Shown here piece after piece: positions 9,122-17,459 of a stretch of 64,000 nt of DNA. The DNA is from Actinomyces oris (lineage in GTDB: Bacteria; Actinomycetota; Actinomycetes; Actinomycetales; Actinomycetaceae): NCBI RefSeq assembly GCF_001553935.1, contig NZ_CP014232.1, positions 868,001 to 932,000 on the forward strand, read 5' to 3'. The notes under the pieces are model-generated. The model saw only the letters and a list, made by a program, of their open reading frames with translations, searched no databases and was not told the origin of the DNA. The first letter of the stretch is position 1; every line of letters begins with the position of its first letter. The position numbers were made by a program, and so were the translations under genes.

Positions 9122-10042
9122 ATGAGCGCGCAGGACCGCGCAAGCGACCTCTCCCGACTGCCAGCGGCGTCACCGGTGACGGCATCGTCCGCCCCACCGG
9201 CTGCGCCGGCGCGCCCCCCTGCCGGTCCGTCCCCCACCGGGCACCGAGCGGCGGCCTACTTCGACCTGGACAAGACGATCCTGGCGACGTCGTCGACCTG
9301 GGCGCTGGGCACCCCGATGCGGCGCAGCGGCCTCATCTCCTCCCGCGCCCTGGCCTACGGGCTCATCGCCCAGATCCCCTACCTCCTGGTGGGCGCCGGC
9401 ACCCAGCGCTCCAGCACCCTCATGGAGCACCTGGCCCTCATGTCCGCCGGCATCAGCCGCCGGGACCTGATGGAGGTCGTCGAGGGCGCCCTGACCACGG
9501 CGATCGAGCCGGCCGTCTACGCCGAGGCCCTCGACCTCATTGAGGGCCACCGTCGGGCCGGGCACGACGTCGTGGTGGTCTCGGCCTCCATCTCCGAGAT
9601 GGTCGCCCCCATCGCCCGCCTCGTCGGGGCCGACCGGGCGGTGGCCACCCACATGGAGGTCGGTGAGGACGGCCTGTTCACCGGGCGCATCTCCCGCTCC
9701 ATGCTGCACTCGGAGAAGGTGGTGGCGCTGCACGAGGACGCCGCCGCCCACGGCATCGACCCGGCCCGGTGCTGGGCCTACTCCGACTCCATTTCCGATG
9801 AGCCGATGCTCAGCGCCGTCGGCCATCCGGTCGCCGTCAACCCCGATAGGGACCTGCGGCGCCTGGCGCAGGAGCGGGACTGGCCGGTGCGCGACTTCGC
9901 CCGCCCGGTACGGCTGCGGCCGCGCTGGGAGCCCCCGAGCCTGTCGACCCGGGCCTCGGTCATCGCCCACGTCGCCGGCGTGCTGGCCGTCGGGGGCACC
10001 GCCGCCTGCCTTGTTGCCCAACGTAGCCCGCGCGGCAGCTGA
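9122..10042 (+). CDS. HAD-IB (SerB-like) phosphatase family protein
   Basis: A 306-residue haloacid-dehalogenase hydrolase. Motif I, FDLDKTIL, carries the nucleophilic Asp and the acid/base Asp. The VVVSASISEMV region supplies the Ser of motif II, and YSDSISDEP is the Mg-binding motif IV. A hydrophobic stretch near the C-terminus (about residues 275-297) suggests a membrane anchor. The family includes phosphoserine phosphatase-like and lipid-phosphate phosphatases; the actual substrate is not known. The homologue lies divergent to ssd in mycobacteria as well, so the position is conserved. About 40 residues of Pro/Ala-rich sequence precede motif I. Confidence 0.9.
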   Translation: MSAQDRASDLSRLPAASPVTASSAPPAAPARPPAGPSPTGHRAAAYFDLDKTILATSSTWALGTPMRRSGLISSRALAYGLIAQIPYLLVGAGTQRSSTLMEHLALMSAGISRRDLMEVVEGALTTAIEPAVYAEALDLIEGHRRAGHDVVVVSASISEMVAPIARLVGADRAVATHMEVGEDGLFTGRISRSMLHSEKVVALHEDAAAHGIDPARCWAYSDSISDEPMLSAVGHPVAVNPDRDLRRLAQERDWPVRDFARPVRLRPRWEPPSLSTRASVIAHVAGVLAVGGTAACLVAQRSPRGS

Positions 10043-10092
10043 GTCCTCCGGCCGGGCCCCGAGCTGAGCTCAAGCAGGGTTCGCCCCGGGGC

Positions 10093-11130
10093 TCATCCGG
10101 CCCGCCAGGTGCCGGCCTGCACCGCCCGGCACAGGCGCTGGGCCTCCTGTACCCCCGCGAGCACCGCCTCGGCCTGCCACACCACCCAGGCCACCACCCC
10201 GTCCATGGTGCCCGAGGCGTAGGCCCCGGCGGCCTCGGCGTAGGCCGCCGGCACCCGCCCGGGGTAGAGGTCGGTGACCGCCGTACCGGTCGGCTCGAGC
10301 CCGTCACGCACCAGGAGGTGACGCACGAGCAGGCGCCCCACGGCGGCGTTCCCGGCGGTGAAGGGGCGGGCGGTCAGCATCTCGGCGTGCACGATGGCCG
10401 CCCGCACCAGCGCCGGCGCCTGCGGCGTCTCGATGAGATCGACCAGTCCCGCCAGCCTCGCCACCAGTTCCTCGCCCTGCGGCGCGGCCCCAGGACCGCC
10501 CTCGCGGGCATGCACCTGCCGGGCCCGCGGCACTCCGACCTCCCCCAGGCCCAACCGGCCGCCCGCCGCCAGGGGACCGACGACGTCGCGGTGCAGCGCC
10601 GCCAGCAGCGAGCGCGCCGAGGGCGCCACCGGCCGACCTCGCCCCACCAGGTCCGGCATCCAGCTCACCAGGCGGGTCCCGGCGCGCCACAGCCCGGCCA
10701 CGGCGTCCAGGCCCGGGTCCCCTGTGGCGGCCTGGGTGAGGGAGCCGGCGGCCACCTGCTCGCGCAGCACCTCGGCGGAGACCACGGCGCCCTCGACGCC
10801 GCCCGAGGCGATGGCGCCCCGGATCGCGGCCTCGGCGCGGGCCTCACGCCATCGGCGCCGCAGGGCCTCGTTCCAGCGCAGCTCGGAGCAGGCCTCACGC
10901 ACTGCGTCCTCAGCGGCGCGCACCCGCTCGTCGGCGGCCACGGCCCTGAGCGCCTCCAGCGCCGGATCCCCGGGCGTGGGGGCGCCGTCGGTGGCCGCCC
11001 CGGCCCGCGCACCTGCGCCGACCCCACCAATATTCAACCCCTCGGTCAACACGCCGGTCCGGCTCTCCGCGCCCCACGCTGCGGGCCTCTTCGGCCCACC
11101 GGGCTCCGAGGGCCCGATCCCCACAGACAT
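10093..11130 (-). CDS. Fic/DOC-like fold protein with degenerate active site
   Basis: A 345-residue helical protein. Near residue 257 it reads ARPFTAGNAAVGR, aligning with the Fic motif HPFxxGNGRxxR, but the catalytic His is Ala, the acidic residue is absent and GNGR is GNAAVGR. Helices on both sides, including HAEMLTARPF and LLVRHLLVRDGL, fit the Fic core. AMPylation or phosphate transfer by the standard mechanism is therefore unlikely, and a binding role is more plausible. ATG at 11130 was chosen for the GGGGGTG site upstream; GTG at 11166 is possible. It converges on the HAD gene. Confidence 0.7.
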   Translation of the reverse strand: MSVGIGPSEPGGPKRPAAWGAESRTGVLTEGLNIGGVGAGARAGAATDGAPTPGDPALEALRAVAADERVRAAEDAVREACSELRWNEALRRRWREARAEAAIRGAIASGGVEGAVVSAEVLREQVAAGSLTQAATGDPGLDAVAGLWRAGTRLVSWMPDLVGRGRPVAPSARSLLAALHRDVVGPLAAGGRLGLGEVGVPRARQVHAREGGPGAAPQGEELVARLAGLVDLIETPQAPALVRAAIVHAEMLTARPFTAGNAAVGRLLVRHLLVRDGLEPTGTAVTDLYPGRVPAAYAEAAGAYASGTMDGVVAWVVWQAEAVLAGVQEAQRLCRAVQAGTWRAG

Positions 11131-11240
11131 TCGCACCACACCCCCACTGTGACACACCGCGGTCACTGCCGACCACAGGCGCCCTCAGGCACCCCTGGCC
11201 CCGTATCCCGAGGAAACCAGCACAAGGCGAGCGCACCCCC

Positions 11241-11256
11241 TAGACTCGATCAGGTG
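11241..11256 (+). promoter_or_regulatory. Leaderless promoter (TAGACT then GTG)
   Basis: TAGACT at 11241-11246 is a good actinobacterial -10 element. The GTG start follows after seven bases, so the transcript would begin at or next to the start codon. No Shine-Dalgarno sequence is present. Confidence 0.6.
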
Positions 11257-12192
11257 ACTGACTCCCCCTCCCACTACGCCCCGGGCTCCGGCCCGCCACC
11301 CGCGACCCCTGGCGCATCGGGGCGGCCACCGCGCAGTCGCCGCCCCGACTACGTGCTCACCGCCGCCGTCGGAGTCCTCTTCGCCCTGGGTGCCTCCGCC
11401 CTCCTGGGCCTGGCCGCCGACCAGACCTCGATCCTGCGCACCGGCCTGCTGCTCGGCACCCTCCTGCTGCTGTCCTCAGCCGCCGCCGTCCTGTTCGCCA
11501 GCCGTTCCTCGCTGGGCGCGCTCGCCACCGGGCTGACCGCGTTGACCGCCCAGTCGATGGTCTTCCTGGCTCCTATTCACGCGGCCTCCTTGACTGAGCC
11601 CTGGCTTCAGCACCTCGTCAGCACCGGTTTCATGCTCGTCCTGGCGGGCCTGTGGCTGGGCGGGTCCTGGGGGATGCGCCTGGCACGCCGCGCCGGCCAG
11701 GCCCAGGGGCACGCCGCCTTCCGCCTCACCGAGGCCGACCGGACCGTGGGTACCACTCCGACGCCGCCGCCCTCACGCCGTCGCGATCACCTCCTGTCCC
11801 TGCCCTGGGTCATCGCCGGACTGGCGCTGACGGCCTATCTGTTGCCGCGCGCCTACCTGCATGCAGTCGCCCCCGGCGTCCAGACCGGGCCACTGCTGCT
11901 GGCAGCCGTCCTCATCTCCCTCCTGGCCCTGGCCGCGGCCGGCGCCTCGACGTCGCGTTCCACCCTCGGTGCGCGCGTCATCGGCCCGGTTCTTGTTCTT
12001 GCCGCGGTGCCCGCGCTCAGTAACGATATGATCCCTGGCGGCCATCTGGTCTCCAGGCTCCTGCCGAACGGCCCGAACGCCGTCGTGCTCGCCGCCATCG
12101 GCATCGAGCTCATGGCGATCGGCTGGGGAGTACATGTGGCTCGCCGGCAGGGCCGTGCCAACGCGCTGGCCAGGCTGCGCTCCGCCGCCTGA
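11254..12192 (+). CDS. Eight-helix membrane protein made of two 4-TM units
   Basis: A 312-residue protein of unknown function. A Pro-rich head of about 35 residues precedes eight hydrophobic helices. They fall into two units of four, each with SRSSLGA or SRSTLGA between helices 2 and 3 and an Arg-rich motif after helix 4 (RLARRAGQ, HVARRQGR). The same signature occurs once in the next gene, so the two are related by duplication. The GTG start is set by the leaderless promoter; a much longer frame upstream reads antisense through the Fic-like gene and is rejected. It was not matched to a named family. Confidence 0.85.
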   Translation: MTDSPSHYAPGSGPPPATPGASGRPPRSRRPDYVLTAAVGVLFALGASALLGLAADQTSILRTGLLLGTLLLLSSAAAVLFASRSSLGALATGLTALTAQSMVFLAPIHAASLTEPWLQHLVSTGFMLVLAGLWLGGSWGMRLARRAGQAQGHAAFRLTEADRTVGTTPTPPPSRRRDHLLSLPWVIAGLALTAYLLPRAYLHAVAPGVQTGPLLLAAVLISLLALAAAGASTSRSTLGARVIGPVLVLAAVPALSNDMIPGGHLVSRLLPNGPNAVVLAAIGIELMAIGWGVHVARRQGRANALARLRSAA

Positions 12193-12285
12193 GGGCCCCA
12201 TGCCCGACTCCGCGTCCCGGAGTTGACCGGTCCCTTCCGGTATCCCCGCCCCTACTACTACCGTGTGCATGCGTAAGGAGACCTC

Positions 12286-15200
12286 GTGAGCACCGACAAC
12301 ACAGACCGCACCGCACCGCAGGCACCCGTCGCCTCCGATGACGTCGCCCCGGCCTCTGAGGCGGCCCCGACGCCCACCGCACGGACAGCGGCCACGGACG
12401 CCCGCTCGGGAGAGGCGACGGTCAACCTGGTCGATGAGGGTCTCGTCTCGGCCTCCCTCGCGAGCCTCGCCAGCAAGGTCACCCAGGTCTCTCCATCCGC
12501 CTCCCCCACGCCCCGGGCGACGGCGGCCCAGGACGGCGAGGCCGGTGCGGTCAGTGCTGCCGCCGGCGCCGATGTGGACCAGACGACCGATGACGCAGCC
12601 CACGACTGGGCCAACGAGCAGGACGCGGCCGATGACGACGAGGCCGACACCCTCAACCTCCGCGAGCACGCGTCCTTCCCCGGCGCCGCCGGGAGCCGGG
12701 CCGCCGAGGCGGAGTCGGCCGTCGGGCCCGCTGCAGCCGCCGACGTGCCGCCGTCGATTCCTCCGTCGTCGGAGCCCGGCGAGGTCGAGGAGGAGCCCGC
12801 GCCGGTCACCGACACCGCCCCGGTCTCCGTGGAGACCGCAACCGAGCCGGCGGCCCCCGAGGTCGTCGACGCCTCGCAGGCCCGTGCCGAGACCGCTGAG
12901 GACGCCGCCTCCCGGGTCTCCGTACAGGCTGTGACTCCTGAGCCCGCCCGCGCCGAGGAGCCTCAGGGCGCCGGGGCCACCGCCGCAGTCGCTCCGGCAG
13001 CCACCGCAGCCACCACCAACAGCACGACCAGCAGCACGACCAGCACAGCCAGCACAGCGGCAGTCCTCAGCAGCTCCGCCGGCTCCGCCCCGGAGGCGCC
13101 CTCACCCGTTTTGGCGGACGATGGGGACGATGAGGATGAGGCCCCGGCAGTGAGCGCCGAGTCCACCCGTCAGCAGGACGGTGCACCGGACACCTGGCCA
13201 GTCAACCGGCCGACCAGCCAGCCGACCACAGCGTCCGCCGAGGCGCCCGCGACAGCAGCGGCCGCGGACAGTCACGGACGCTTGCCCGCGGCCGACACCG
13301 CCGATGCCCCCGATGCCGCCGCGGCGCCGCAGAGCCTCATCGAGGCTGAGGACTTCGAGGACTTTGAGGACTTTGACGAGCTCGAGGACTTCGAGGACTC
13401 GTCGCAGTCGGAGCAGCCGGCCGGGGCCGATGACCTCGACACCCCTGAGGCGCAGGCCGACCTCACCCCCGCGACCCCGGCGATCCCCACGCCCGCGACC
13501 GGCTCCCCTGCCGTGAGGGCCGTGCCCGTCTCGGTGGCCACCGGCGCCGCCCGCGCCGCGAACGAGACCGCGGGCGCCACCCCGCAGACCCCCTCCGCCG
13601 CGACCGGCACCGCGGATGCCGCCGTCGGCGTGGACGACACTGACGACTCCACCATCGACAGCCTCGACGACATCTCCGACGACTTCGCGGACTTCGACGG
13701 CGACATCGACGGCGAGCTCGACGCGGAAGACGTCGAGACCGGCGAGGCCGAGCGGGTGGCCGGAGCCGGCGAGGAGTCCGAGGAGTCCGAGGACGATGCT
13801 CAGAACGTGACCGAGAACGTTGCCGAGGAAGTTGCGCAGCCGGCAGCCGCCTCGACACCCACCTCAGCATCTGTCTCGACGGCCGCCGCTCAGCCCTGGA
13901 CGCCGGTTCCACCGGCCTCCGGCTCCCAGACGTTTGCCAGCACGGCCGAGGCAGCCGACGTCGATGACCGTGAGGAGGGTGATGGCGATGAGGGCGCCGC
14001 TGAGACCGACGACGGCTTCGCGCCCGTTGAGGCCCCCGCCGTCTCAGCGGCCTTCGCGGCTCCCGCCGCGCCGTCGGCGACCGTGACGACACCGGCCGCC
14101 CCGTCAGCGGACTCGCCGGAGCCCGCCTCATCGAGCCGGTCCGAGTTCGAGCCGCAGGTGCCGGCGTCGGCGCCGTCAGCGACCTCGGGGCCATCGGTGG
14201 CCGCTTCGACGTCACCGGCCGAGCCGGAGGCGGCAGCGCCGGTGAACGCCGACGCGGACAACCGCCCCTCGGCCCCGTCCTGGCCGGCGACCCCCGCGGC
14301 CCAGCTGGCCCGGACGGGCTCCGCGGCCAGCGCCTCCTCGGCGCGTTCCTCCGAGTCGCCGACCTCCACCCGCCCCGCTTTCTCCGCCGGCGCCCCGGCT
14401 CCCGCCCCGTCAACGGAGGGGATGGGGGCAGCGCCCCGAACCGCCTCCTCCCCGTACATCGGGCTCTCCGACCTCCGCCCGGAGGCCCCCGCCGACGCGC
14501 CGGCCCCCGCCCCAGCGGGAACGACGCCGCAGTCCGAGTGGGCGCCGTCAACCCAGCAGACCCCGTCAACCCAGCCGGTCCCCGCCTCCGCGGACACCCG
14601 GGACTACCACCCGACACCGACAGCCTCGCCGTCGGCTCCCTCCCCGCAGCAGACGCCCGACTGGTTCGCAGCCACCCCCACCGGGCGGGGCCTGTCCGCG
14701 AGCGCCGACGCCGGGGAGAGCGACGACCCGGAGGAGCGCGGCCGCTCGCGGGCCCGGCAGGCCGCCATGGCCATGACCGGTGCCGACGAGGACGACGACT
14801 CCATCCTCCTCAAGGGCGCCAGCGTGCTGAGCGCCCCGGGCTCGCGCGTCGAGACCCACTGGGCCGGAGTGCTCGTCGCCGTCGTCCTGTTCCCCCTGGC
14901 CTGGTTCCTCGTGCACGACGGCGCCGCCACCCTGACCGGCGGCAACCCCTCGGCCTGGCCCTCGGCCGCCTCCCCCATGGGTGCGCTGGAGATCCTGGGT
15001 GGGACCGCGGCCTGCGCCGCCGCCCTGTTCATGATCTCGCGCTCCTCGCTGGGGGCCTTCGTCGTCGGCGCCCTCAGCACCGTCATCGGCCTGCCCTTCA
15101 TCCTCATGCCGGGGGTCACCAAGTCGATCCTGGGGCCCACGGTCGATCGGCTCCAGGCCCACTCCGACCTGGGTAAGGCCCTGTCCACCTACGTCATGGA

Positions 15201-15324
15201 CGACGGCCTCTCGGGCCGCTTCATCCTCATGGGCGTGCTCACGATCATGGTCGCCGTGGTCGGCCACCTGGCGCGGCGGGCCGGGCAGCGCAAGGTGGAC
15301 GACGGTCGCGGCCCGCGTGACTGA
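12286..15324 (+). CDS. 1012-residue protein: long acidic disordered region plus C-terminal 4-TM unit
   Basis: The GTG start has a strong site (AAGGAG). Residues 1 to about 855 are low complexity, rich in Ala, Pro, Ser, Thr, Glu and Asp, with acidic clusters near residues 350-370 (EDFEDFEDFDELEDFEDS) and 450-500 (DDISDDFADFDGDID). No folded domain or signal peptide is visible there. Residues about 860-1005 hold four hydrophobic helices with MISRSSLGAF between helices 2 and 3 and HLARRAGQRK after helix 4, the same unit found twice in the preceding protein. The N-terminal region therefore probably faces the cytoplasm. Function is unknown. The stop overlaps azlC by eight bases, so it may be co-expressed with azlCD. 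Confidence 0.8.
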   Translation: MSTDNTDRTAPQAPVASDDVAPASEAAPTPTARTAATDARSGEATVNLVDEGLVSASLASLASKVTQVSPSASPTPRATAAQDGEAGAVSAAAGADVDQTTDDAAHDWANEQDAADDDEADTLNLREHASFPGAAGSRAAEAESAVGPAAAADVPPSIPPSSEPGEVEEEPAPVTDTAPVSVETATEPAAPEVVDASQARAETAEDAASRVSVQAVTPEPARAEEPQGAGATAAVAPAATAATTNSTTSSTTSTASTAAVLSSSAGSAPEAPSPVLADDGDDEDEAPAVSAESTRQQDGAPDTWPVNRPTSQPTTASAEAPATAAAADSHGRLPAADTADAPDAAAAPQSLIEAEDFEDFEDFDELEDFEDSSQSEQPAGADDLDTPEAQADLTPATPAIPTPATGSPAVRAVPVSVATGAARAANETAGATPQTPSAATGTADAAVGVDDTDDSTIDSLDDISDDFADFDGDIDGELDAEDVETGEAERVAGAGEESEESEDDAQNVTENVAEEVAQPAAASTPTSASVSTAAAQPWTPVPPASGSQTFASTAEAADVDDREEGDGDEGAAETDDGFAPVEAPAVSAAFAAPAAPSATVTTPAAPSADSPEPASSSRSEFEPQVPASAPSATSGPSVAASTSPAEPEAAAPVNADADNRPSAPSWPATPAAQLARTGSAASASSARSSESPTSTRPAFSAGAPAPAPSTEGMGAAPRTASSPYIGLSDLRPEAPADAPAPAPAGTTPQSEWAPSTQQTPSTQPVPASADTRDYHPTPTASPSAPSPQQTPDWFAATPTGRGLSASADAGESDDPEERGRSRARQAAMAMTGADEDDDSILLKGASVLSAPGSRVETHWAGVLVAVVLFPLAWFLVHDGAATLTGGNPSAWPSAASPMGALEILGGTAACAAALFMISRSSLGAFVVGALSTVIGLPFILMPGVTKSILGPTVDRLQAHSDLGKALSTYVMDDGLSGRFILMGVLTIMVAVVGHLARRAGQRKVDDGRGPRD

Positions 15325-16108
15325 GCCCAACGCAGCCCCGCCGTCTGCCGGGACGGAAGAGGCAGGAGCGCCGTCGGCTCGGCGGATGCAGACCCTCACC
15401 GATGCGGCCCGGGACGCGGTGCCCATCGTCGTGGGATACGTGACGCTGGGGCTGGCGGCCGGGATGCTGCTGGTCGCCGAGGGACTGGCCTGGTGGTGGG
15501 CGCCGGTGTGGAGCCTGGTCATCTACTCCGGGACCATGCAGATGCTGCTGGTGCCGCTGGCCGGTGGCGGCGAGCCGCTGGCGGCCATCGCCCTGTCCAC
15601 CGGTTTCGTCTCGGGCCGGCACGTCTTCTACGGGCTGGGCTTCCCCCTGGAGCGGGTGCGGGGCAGGGCGCTCACGCGCCTCTACGCCGTCCACGCGATC
15701 ACCGACGAGGTCTACGCGCTGCTGGCAGCGCGCGACCGGCGGGCCATGAGTGGGCGCTACCTGGTGGGCGTGGAGGCGATCAGCCACGCCTCCTGGGTGT
15801 CGGGCACGACCGTCGGGGCACTGGCCGGCACCGCGCTGGCCTCCGCGGTGGGTGAGCGCATCGAGCTGCTCGGTTTCGTGCTCACCTCCCTATTCGTGGT
15901 CCTGGCCATCGAGAACTGGCGCAATCACCCCGATATCGGGGTGCTGTGCGTAGGGCTGGTGGCCGGCGGGGTCGGCCTGGCGATCGGTGGTTCGGCGGCA
16001 CTACTGACCGCTCTGGTGATCCTCGCCGTCGGCCTGGTGGGGCTGTACGCCTGGCGCGGCCGCCGCCCCGGGGCGAGCGCGCCGACGTCGAGGCGGGGGG
16101 ACAGCTGA
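15317..16108 (+). CDS. azlC: AzlC-family branched-chain amino acid exporter, large subunit
   Basis: A 263-residue membrane protein with about six to seven helices. After a hydrophilic head of 25 residues, the family pattern appears: DAVPIVVGYVTLGLAAGMLL, SLVIYSGTMQMLLVPL and GFVSGRHVFYGLGFPL, followed by AITDEVYALL. AzlC with AzlD (BrnFE in corynebacteria) exports branched-chain amino acids and related analogues. The GTG start overlaps the preceding gene by eight bases and the stop overlaps azlD by one base, giving translational coupling. Confidence 0.92.
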   Translation: MTEPNAAPPSAGTEEAGAPSARRMQTLTDAARDAVPIVVGYVTLGLAAGMLLVAEGLAWWWAPVWSLVIYSGTMQMLLVPLAGGGEPLAAIALSTGFVSGRHVFYGLGFPLERVRGRALTRLYAVHAITDEVYALLAARDRRAMSGRYLVGVEAISHASWVSGTTVGALAGTALASAVGERIELLGFVLTSLFVVLAIENWRNHPDIGVLCVGLVAGGVGLAIGGSAALLTALVILAVGLVGLYAWRGRRPGASAPTSRRGDS

Positions 16109-16431
16109 TGCTCACCAACCCGCAGATCGCGGTCGCCGTCGTGGTCGTCGCCGTCATCACCTTCGTGTGCCGGATCGTGCCCTTCGCGCTGCTGCGCGGA
16201 CGTCAGGACAGTGCACTGCTGGCCTTCCTGTCCCGGGCGATGCCGCTGGGGGTCATGATCGTCCTGGTGGCCTACACGCTGGGTGGGGTGAGCCTGTCGC
16301 CGTCGAGCTGGCTGCCGGCCGCCGCCGGGATCGGGGCGACGGCGGGCCTGCACCTGTGGCGGCGCTCCATCGGGCTGTCGCTCATCGGCGGCACCGGCGT
16401 GTACGTGGCCCTCAGCCTCCTGCTGGGCTGA
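16108..16431 (+). CDS. azlD: AzlD-family branched-chain amino acid exporter, small subunit
   Basis: A 107-residue protein with four hydrophobic helices and the AzlD signature: VITFVCRIVPFALL near the N-terminus and AMPLGVMIVLVAYTL in the middle. It partners AzlC. The start codon shares a base with the azlC stop (TGATG). The last 20 bases overlap the 3' end of the convergent TMEM175-like gene. Confidence 0.92.
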   Translation: MLTNPQIAVAVVVVAVITFVCRIVPFALLRGRQDSALLAFLSRAMPLGVMIVLVAYTLGGVSLSPSSWLPAAAGIGATAGLHLWRRSIGLSLIGGTGVYVALSLLLG

Positions 16432-17206
16432 CTCGCCGCGGCCGGTGGCCGGCCATGTAGAAGACGATGAGGGCCACGTAGGTGACCACGCTCAGCCAGG
16501 CGCTGACCAGTCCCAGCAGCACGGCCAGTGAGTAGAGCCACGGTCCCATCGCGAAGCGCCGGGTCATGGAGCGCACCTCCGCCTCGGAGACCCCTGCTCG
16601 CAGGCGGCCGCGGTCCCGGATGGAGGCCCGCCACAAGGCGTTGAAGAACAACCCACCGACCACCATGACCATCCCGTAGAAGACGGCACCCGTGCGCTCG
16701 TCGTGGCCGGACTCCAGGGACCGGGTGAGGACCGAGGTGGCGAAGGGCAGGAAGGCGACGTCGAGCAGGAGGAAGAGGTTGCAGATGAGCATCCACTGGT
16801 CGACGCTGCGCACCCGCACGAAGATGGCGTGATGGTTGAGCCAGACCTGCCCCACCAGGAGGAAGCTGAGGACGAAGCCCAGGTAGCTGGGCCACAGGGA
16901 GGCCAGGGAGTGCAGGAGGCTCCCGCCGCCGTCGGGCAGCTTGATCTCCAGGCTCAGCAGGGTGATCGCGATGGCGATGACCCCGTCGCTGAAGGCCTCC
17001 AGGCGTCCGGGTGAGACGGGCGCCGACTCCTCCTCCCCTTGTGCGCCGCCGGCCCCAGCGGCCGTCCCCTCCTCGGGGGCCGGGTCAGTAGCCGGGCCTG
17101 AGACCTCGACATCCGCATGCGCACAGCCGCACGAGTCAGTGCGGATCCCCTCGGCGAGGTCGTTGGCAGGGCCGTCAGCCGAGTCATGGTGGCGCTGGGC
17201 AGTCAT
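16412..17206 (-). CDS. TMEM175-family (DUF1211) ion channel protein
   Basis: A 264-residue protein. A hydrophilic head of about 70 residues containing a short Cys/His patch (CGCAH) is followed by the TMEM175 signature RLEAFSDGVIAIAITLLSLE and a further five hydrophobic helices. Bacterial TMEM175 proteins form tetrameric potassium-permeable channels with six helices per subunit. The start at 17206 has GGAGAAGGC directly upstream. An in-frame extension upstream reads through a dispersed repeat and is rejected. It overlaps azlD tail-to-tail by 20 bases. Confidence 0.88.
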   Translation of the reverse strand: MTAQRHHDSADGPANDLAEGIRTDSCGCAHADVEVSGPATDPAPEEGTAAGAGGAQGEEESAPVSPGRLEAFSDGVIAIAITLLSLEIKLPDGGGSLLHSLASLWPSYLGFVLSFLLVGQVWLNHHAIFVRVRSVDQWMLICNLFLLLDVAFLPFATSVLTRSLESGHDERTGAVFYGMVMVVGGLFFNALWRASIRDRGRLRAGVSEAEVRSMTRRFAMGPWLYSLAVLLGLVSAWLSVVTYVALIVFYMAGHRPRRVSPAGG

Positions 17207-17230
17207 GCCTTCTCCTTCCCTCCGCGGACA

Positions 17231-17366
17231 GGGACATTCTGCGCCGTCGGGGACATTCCGGCACCCGCGGGGACACTCGACGCCGCCGGGGACCGAATTC
17301 CAGTCCCCCAACGCGCGCCCTGTCCCCGCCCGAGACAACACGCACCCAGCCGCGCAGAATGTCCCC
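17231..17366 (-). repeat. GGGGACA palindromic repeat, copy A (inverted)
   Basis: A 136-bp intergenic element with perfect 13-bp terminal inverted repeats (GGGACATTCTGCG and its complement) and several internal GGGGAC/GTCCCC words. It is the only copy in reverse orientation. It lies between the divergent TMEM175 and alpha/beta hydrolase genes. Confidence 0.85.
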
Positions 17367-17444
17367 GGCGGGCGCCCCGGGAGCGGTGCAGGACGACGTG
17401 GGCGGTGCCGGGCGGCCCCGTCGCCGGTACGGGGCGCCGACCAG

Positions 17445-17459
17445 TAGGCTGCGGGCGTG
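17445..17459 (+). promoter_or_regulatory. Leaderless promoter (TAGGCT then GTG)
   Basis: TAGGCT at 17445-17450, six bases, then the GTG start of the hydrolase. No ribosome site is present. Confidence 0.55.

Noticed and set aside
8947..9543. Plus-strand frame entering the HAD gene from the intergenic region
   Set aside because: It reads the HAD gene in another frame and has no conserved motif.
10318..12192. A plus-strand frame of 624 codons
   Set aside because: Its first half runs antisense through the Fic-like gene; only the part from GTG 11254 has membrane helices and a promoter.
12286..14850. The disordered region of the 1012-residue protein as possible non-coding or frameshifted DNA
   Set aside because: The frame stays open for about 2.5 kb, joins a good ribosome site to a clear 4-TM domain, and acidic clusters are codon-consistent.
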